64,000 bases of DNA, taken from Candidatus Methanoperedens sp. (GTDB taxonomy: Archaea > Halobacteriota > Methanosarcinia > Methanosarcinales > Methanoperedenaceae). A program made the position numbers and the translations under genes. The notes under the pieces were generated by a model. It was not told the DNA's origin. It saw only the letters and a program-made list of their open reading frames with translations, and did no database searches. Below, one piece after another: positions 63,201 to 64,000 of this stretch (positions are counted from its first letter, which is position 1; every line of letters starts with the position of its first letter). The stretch lies in NCBI GenBank assembly GCA_012026795.1, contig VEPM01000001.1, forward strand, positions 62,001-126,000, given 5' to 3'.

Positions 63201-63227
63201 GACATCAGGTTGGAAAAAGTAACCTGA
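48237..63227 (+). CDS. giant exported multidomain surface protein (4,996 residues)
   Basis: A single frame with a signal peptide (about 1-32). By eye the order is: six Ig-like repeats of about 97-125 residues (about 33-667; 'ATFSESVTGF' and 'NTASNTLSYTSDT' recur); seven jelly-roll modules of about 200 residues, each opening with SDDFS...LW and closing with IDYFFNT...PED; twelve SdrD-B/prealbumin-like modules (SGYKINASDNTG...GWNITITNGS); four Ig domains with YQWKKNG; a fibronectin type III domain; a DUF2341-like domain (about 3820-4200); three SbsA-like Ig domains (TFSEAMNKS); and a terminal carbohydrate-binding-like domain (about 4845-4996). Asn-x-Ser/Thr sequons are dense and Cys is almost absent. 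There is no sortase signal or C-terminal helix, so it is released or held non-covalently. GGTGA precedes ATG 48237. Confidence 0.88.
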   Translation: MFEKIGRKSILLLGFLILAAVIFISVSASGDSATVTGVSSTTANGTYTTGQTIAITVTFSEPVNVTGYPEIQLETGTTDQQAIYSSGNGTDTLIFNYTVQAGDASNELDYVAIGSLTTNGGTIRNSSGIDAILILPAPGTPGSLGANTDFVIDAIAPTVELISGTTSPTNSLILVTATFNEPVTGFDPADISVTNGSVENFGGSGTTYTFDVNPTDGAGITVTIGIPAGVARDAATNNNTASNTLSYTSDTVSPAVILSSPSLNPTNGLISVTATFSESVTGFNSTDLLVTNGTVGNFGGSGTTYTFDVNPTDGAGVIVTVNVPAGSAGDTAGNTNTASNTLSYTSDTVSPTLVLSSSTPNPTNGLISVTATFSESVTGFISTDVTVSNGTVGDFTGSGAIYTFNVTPTGGANISVAINVPAGVAQDAATNSNTASNTLTYTSNTVAPSVTLTSSTLNPTSGLISVIATFSESVTGFASGDVTVTNGTVENFSGSGTTYTFNANPTDGADVIVTIKVPTGSAQDTAGNGNTASNTLTFTSDTVAPAVTTVSSTAANGTFSMGQAIAVTVKFTESVTVTGTPHIQLETGTTDRQAIYSSGSGTNTLTFNYDVQPEDVSSDLDYVSTAALTLNGGTINDSANNTAVLTLASPGTAGSLGANKAIVIYTTSVISDDFSAGELDTGLWTIVDPRNDSTISVTGTGTKNASLSILVPDTSQHEFKIGNYDAPRVMQRANNKDFEIEVKFQSEMTSVNQMEGVIVQQDNNKSIRFNFERDYFNTNIMSFTFDNQSFELKSTTSISGSPVPLFMRIKRTGDQWTMNYSTDGMNWTTGASFSYVLKVASIGPFVGQSGSGYFPPAYTGKIDYFFNTESIIVPEDPTKFNLTGYKINASDGSGLPGWNITLTNSSIQTNKLTGPDGSYEFKDLVEGTYTVFEEQRPGWTNVSPVSVEIKGIDRDIRQNFTNLPRVYTYKLSGYKINASDNTGLQGWNITITNGSATIKTATDNTGYYEFKDLVNGTYNVTEEELPDWINVTSLTQEVTIDGKDNLSVNFTNRPRVYTYRLSGYIISANDNTGLQGWNITVTNGSATIKTTTNNTGYYEFTDLLNGTYTISEELKPEWLNVTPLSLDRTILGSNVQNVNFMNKPLEIISDDFSDETLNTSLWTFINPRNDATLTMVGSGTKDALLNISIPSGLDHDVWNGNNAPRIMQDAPDKDFEIEIKLQSILNRKYQSEGIIVEQDSLNYIRFDFESDGTYTKIFAATFANGAGTPKSMIIINSSSSSPVNLAMRVKRVGNQWSMNYSRDGINWNPGLNFVHALKVTSVGLFVGNAGFPAPAHTGLIDYFFNTNSPIAPEDPSKYSVSGYIINASDGRGIPGWNVTLKSDAIQTTVLTNDTGFYNFPYLLNGSYTISEELQPEWVNLTPLSREIIIDGQSVTNFNFTNKPLVIISDDFSSPSLKSALWTVINPLGDSTISITGTGTKNASLSISVPDTSQHEFKDGNLNAPRVMQNASNKDFEIEVKFQSQMTTMNQMEGVIIQQDNNKSIRFNFEQDLLNTNVIALTNDNESFEVKSTTSISGSPAPLYMRIKRTGDQWTMNYSTDGMNWTTGASFSYVLKVTSVGPFVGQSGLPYFPPAYTGKIDYFFNTESIIVPEDPTKFNLTGYKINASDGSGIPGWNITITNGSIQANKFTGPDGSYEFKDLVEGTYTVFEEQRSGWTNVSPRSWEIKGIDQDIFKNFTNRPTINTYKLSGYKINASDNTGIKGWNITLTNGSATIKTSTDVMGYYEFTDLLNGTYNVTEEELPDWVNVTPLTQKITIDGKDNLSVNFRNQPRVYTYKLSGYTINAIDNTGLQGWNITITNGSATIKTITNNAGYYEFTDLLNGTYTISEELKPEWLNVTSLSLGRTILGSNVQNVNFMNKPLEIVSDDFSDGTFNTSLWTFINPRNDATLAMTGPGTKDALLKISFPSGLDHDIWYGNNAPRIMQNAPDKDFEIEIKFQSVLNKTYQSEGVIIQQDSKNFIRFDFESDVTNLKIFAATFANGAGTPKTMYIINKSSPNPINLTMRVKRAGNQWMMNYSKDGSNWTAGYNFAYILKVTSVGAFIGNAGTPAPAHIGYIDYFFNTKSPLIPEDPPLPGTKFNISGFKINASNNAGLSGWNITISNSTMLISTLTGIDGSYKFTNITKGTYTVSEEIKPEWVNVTPLSLEIIVNYDDIYNVNFTNKPIVRTYNLSGYKINASDNTGIAGWNITITNGSTPIRTSTNSTGYYEFKDLVNGTYNVTEEVRPGWRNITSLTQEITIDGRDNLSVNFRNQPIIYTYNVSGYKINGDAGTGISGWNISISNGSMTINTSTDNEGFYKFINLINGTYNVTEENRKGWKNLTDSTRKITISGGDILNQNFVNKPLGIVSDDFSNPNQDPSLWTKIDPQNDSSFRIDGIGTSDVLFNITIPAGKEHNPWTTNNATRIMQYVNINDFEVEVMFKSVINKASQTQGIIVEQDERNYIRFDFFNSGNNNITIFAANFNNGSAFNRVSRPIGAVQNGAPLYMRVKRVGDNWTQKYSFDGTNWNSTVPASFNVPLTVTAIGPFIANTGTNPAFTGLIDYFFNVDSPVVPEDALRSNVSGFNIEDNNENGIWDAGETGIPDWNISLFNNNTGVEIASIKTDPSGKYAFHNLVNGTYKVKEETKDGYFATNSTSVVFTVAGKDIDNINFTNSAAKQLNISGFVIEDKNNNGIWDVGEPGISNWNIYLLNNTTGSMINSTKTDSSGRYVFRDLLRGTYTVTEETKPGYIASNNTSVVISISNKDVNNLNFTNYLPQNAPGITTQPVDMSVKLKKTATFNVVATGTNPLSYQWKKNGVNIGTNSPSYTTPATTMADNGAVYSVTVTNSLGTATSNSSKLTVRNIISDDFNVFPLDTSNWTSINPLGDATITITGAGSGNASLSINVPGGTTHDAWTTNNAPRVMQTADNTDFQIEAKFESVMTSATQIQGIIVEQDSSNYLRFDFIRSSATATKIYAASFASGSATQRINSLITSSNTLYLRINRTGDQWKQYYSYDGNNWTLAANFAQVLTVNTVGPYAGNAGSPAPAFNAKIDYFFNSSSPVVPEDNTDHNPPGISLWYGNPQSFGQIGVPQQWVNILGNVNDESGVVSMNYSLNGGSARPLTVGPDGMRLQSRGDFNIEINYIDLLCGNNQIEIRAADGAGNVKNELMTVQYSCNNSWPRTYSINWSDVTNIQDVAQVVDGKWTLEANSIRSPIGYDRLVAIGNMTWDDYEITAPMTLNSPLATNPMGNFIGFTVRWKGHYDWNGKQPRNGWWPLGALAGYSYVGSNNYRLQIQGNGGSIIADDTSGKKLTVGIPYIFKMRVQTVGLNSIYSLKVWEQGTFEPSEWTISGSGIPGELKNGSVVLMVHNADVSIGNVSIKPGPFDIDTTPPAISNVVSMPDVSSAIIRWNTDESATSNVSYGQSAAYENGSVVDGTLTTSHAITLTGLIAGTQYHYRINSTDTAGNSASTADLSFTTLVTAPGIKSDDFNAPSLNTSLWTKVNPLGDATFAITGNGTSDSLLSITLPAGLSHSAWLQNTAPRIMQPAPNKDFEIEVKFQTPTSDLQTQGLIVQQDSNNYLRFDFVREATRTRLFAASIISGSASIKTDIQINPNNPIFLRVKRIGNQWLQSYSYDGVNWIFAPSFSQVLTVTSVGPYLANTGNAVTGLIDYFFDTSSPVVPEDTPLPAIITMQPVNTTVLNGSTAMFSVAAGGTPPLSYQWKKNGVNIANATGSSYTTPTVYLPDNGTKFSVVVSNGYGSATSDEAMLSVIEANSQWWDTQRNFRIPVIVNATQYERSEKPVEARLDFTHMLNILGQTGIFDENSLRVVETDSLGMVLSSTVPFQFDKDPDFDSATKATGTIVFIMTGKTQANANRYYQVYFGLAGTPYSPLSVTPQVTLTDNVSDEGQLSYQIGAAGSTYYFQKQAGGLSSLVDASNNDWINFHPTPWTSAGGGYRGIPNVYANGIFHPGWTTGTSSIVSQGPLKIRIRSVTNNGLWESLWDFYPGYATNTIVKAGGTYWWLYEGTPGGSLDQNTDFMVRSDNRKTMLSVRTNDDIPTNEWVYFSDPNVNRSLFVSHHEDDTLIDEYHPMTDTGGSMVVFGFGRTYSQTATISPQSGPQHFTMGLMDGTEFTPGSKTIYSAYKDLSITTGMVEQFDSVSPPIIVTQPADSLVTLGKTATFSVGAIGQLPLSYQWKKNGADIPDAIGASYTTPPTAQSDNGALYSVIVTNDKGSVASNQATLRIGASSNNNQLIIMDVNYTHNNYTMAFSYFGKPNVPDNLVSPINYAGGTIYSRLQVITKPSTKVINYQMCVFQDQIVESKHACTNYQKFNRTGTYYASQSMTSLYQYYNISWDRKLLDQMLVVKDLTGWPVDTRYGFDGNWSGWPNLYLYYPMQVRYTAIIVPPGGGQPVWDNPPVITTQPVNQTVTIGSNATFSVVASGQAPLYYQWQKNGVNINGEHNQTYTTPSTTPADNGSRYRVIVTNEFGSVPSNEAVLTIPADLIPPAVIGNSPSGTGVPYTTKIGVTFSEAMNKSAAESAFSVIPDISGGTFSWIGNNMTYTPGSSLGFNTTYNITIGTGAKDLYGNNMSSQYKWAFTTKEQDLTPPSVTGNSPIGTGVPVTARITVNFSEEMNQSSVISSFSTNPATNGSFSWIGNNMTYTPDLNLSYNTPYSVGIGTGAKDMANNMLPAYSWQFTTIPDTFAPSVISKTPGGTNVPVLSSIDVTFSEAMNKSSAESAFSVIPDISGGTFNWSGNTMKYTPPTNLSYNTVYNVTVGTGAKDIAGNSMAASVTWQFTTVSMQPNLVSNGGFESGTTSWSFYTNGAWTYSAAPPGYDGTGNALKIAFTTVGTNMQTYQTGRTLEPNTRYRLSFAGYSTAGHDVTVNLLKDVSPYTNYGLSKTFNLNSSWQSFITEFNTSGFSGTVKDGRIRFWFVSFAAKGETYYFDDIRLEKVT
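50248..54640 (+). repeat. 2.3-kb tandem segmental duplication inside the giant gene
   Basis: The block 50248-52569 (jelly-roll, three SdrD-B modules, jelly-roll, SdrD-B module) recurs as 52570-about 54640 with the same domain order, offset about 2,325 bases. Long stretches are nearly identical at DNA level, for example the segments around 50850-50950 and 53180-53280. Protein divergence is low (SQHEFKIGNYDAPRVMQ versus SQHEFKDGNLNAPRVMQ). The second copy's last SdrD-B module is more diverged. Confidence 0.85.
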
Positions 63228-63265
63228 TGTGAACTGTAAATAGAAAAATAAATTGAGGAACAAAG

Positions 63266-64000
63266 ATGAGCTTAATGAAAAGATACACAGGATGCTTGTT
63301 AATCAGCGTCCTGTTCCTTGCAATCCAGGTAAGTCCATTATCAGCAGAGCCACTGAATGCAGTTTCTAATCCGGGATTTGAGTCGGGTACCTCTCCCTGG
63401 CTCTTCTATACCAATGGGGCAGCCAAATTTTTGAACGATGCGCAAGGTGCAGGAAGCCCGCATGCAGGTCATATTACAATTTCCCTGCAGGGAACCAATG
63501 TCCAGTTATATCAGGCAGGCCTTGTGCTTGATCCTAAAACTAAATACATCCTGAGCTTTAAGGCATATTCTAACACAGGCCACGATCTTTCTATTTCGCT
63601 TCGGAAGCAGGGCTCCCCCTATACCAATTATGGATTATCGAACTATGTGGTGAACCTTGGCACTTCATGGGCTGAATATTCAGTCCAGATAAATACAACT
63701 GGTTTTTCCACAGCAGTGAGCGATGGCCGCCTGATGTTCTGGCTGGCACCATACGATGCTGCTTCTGATCAGTATTACTTTGATGATGTTGTTCTCACCA
63801 AAGTTTCCCAGGACACGCAAGTACCGCCGACAATTATTACCCAGCCAGTTAGCCAGACAATTACAGCGGGACAGACCGCTGCATTCAGCGTTGCGGCCAC
63901 GGGCACAGCGCCGTTGACGTACCAGTGGCAGAAGAATGGGACAAACATCACCGGTGCCACAGGCGCATTGTATACAACGCTTCCCGCGACCATATCAGAT
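63266..64000 (+). CDS. exported surface protein with carbohydrate-binding-like and Ig domains (3' end cut by window edge)
   Basis: ATG 63266 follows GAGGA, and the frame stays open for 245 codons to the window end. The signal peptide (about 1-28, ending SPLSAEP) precedes a carbohydrate-binding-like domain (about 33-175: NPGFESGTSPWLFYTNGA to YYFDDVVLTKV), and then an Ig domain begins (TQPVSQTITAGQTAAFSV, YQWQKNGTNI). The first domain is a clear paralogue of the last domain of the giant protein 39 bases upstream. The two genes are likely co-transcribed and probably act at the cell surface. Confidence 0.85.
   Translation, partial: MSLMKRYTGCLLISVLFLAIQVSPLSAEPLNAVSNPGFESGTSPWLFYTNGAAKFLNDAQGAGSPHAGHITISLQGTNVQLYQAGLVLDPKTKYILSFKAYSNTGHDLSISLRKQGSPYTNYGLSNYVVNLGTSWAEYSVQINTTGFSTAVSDGRLMFWLAPYDAASDQYYFDDVVLTKVSQDTQVPPTIITQPVSQTITAGQTAAFSVAATGTAPLTYQWQKNGTNITGATGALYTTLPATISD

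Overview
The window reads as chromosome of a methane-cycling euryarchaeon of the Methanosarcinales, most like an anaerobic methane oxidiser of the Candidatus Methanoperedens (ANME-2d) type. The evidence is the gene mix: a cytosolic heterodisulfide reductase set (hdrCBA), methanogenesis-marker genes (DUF1894, DUF1890, marker 14), tetrahydromethanopterin genes (mptD, a DmrX-like flavoprotein), archaeal lipid genes, Alba, PAN, archaeosortases, a polyhydroxyalkanoate (PHA) operon and cytochrome c maturation genes. PHA synthesis together with reverse-methanogenesis markers and Ccm is the combination known from Methanoperedens. The organism name is inference; no rRNA or mcr gene is present.

Layout. 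1-5420: end of an APC amino acid permease, a small inverted-repeat element, and hdrCBA. 5430-7115: a decayed zone with a deleted archaeal ATPase gene, the 3' end (domains V and VI) of a group II intron on the minus strand, and a CHC2 zinc-finger primase fragment. 7116-9374: a membrane-anchored winged-helix regulator and two exported proteins of unknown role. 9657-15277: a PHA operon on the minus strand (two PhaE-like proteins, phaC, two ketoreductases, a thiolase). 15619-18482: small regulators (Cys-rich wHTH, Sm-like, Alba), a DmrX-like protein and purC. 18552-20175: a frameshifted UPF0175/PIN toxin-antitoxin pair, a hisI scrap, and an intact GNAT gene with a 48-residue partner, followed by a 10-bp tandem repeat. 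20397-22967: a split ccmF and two conserved archaeal genes. 23045-30880: PAN, an AIM24 protein, a RelE pair, an erythromycin-esterase homologue, the methanogenesis-marker operon, and an AbrB/VapC pair.

30925-35018: a membrane-lipid block on the minus strand (geranylgeranyl-reductase family, archaeosortase A, archaetidylserine decarboxylase and synthase, mptD). 35131-39070: class II ribonucleotide reductase and small genes. 39084-42363: surface-glycan genes (aminotransferase, hexapeptide acyltransferase, GlcNAc-1-P-transferase-like) and a PEF-CTERM protein. 42608-48063: VanZ, a DUF1616 protein with four repeats, archaeosortase C, an M48-like protein that has lost its zinc-binding HExxH motif, and a small membrane protein. 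48237 to the end: one 4,996-residue exported repeat protein and the start of a second exported protein that shares its carbohydrate-binding-like domain.

Taken together, the right-hand 30 kb looks like a cell-envelope factory: lipid head groups, two sortase systems, glycan precursor genes, a sortase substrate and giant secreted proteins. The left-hand half holds energy metabolism, carbon storage and debris from mobile elements and toxin-antitoxin modules.
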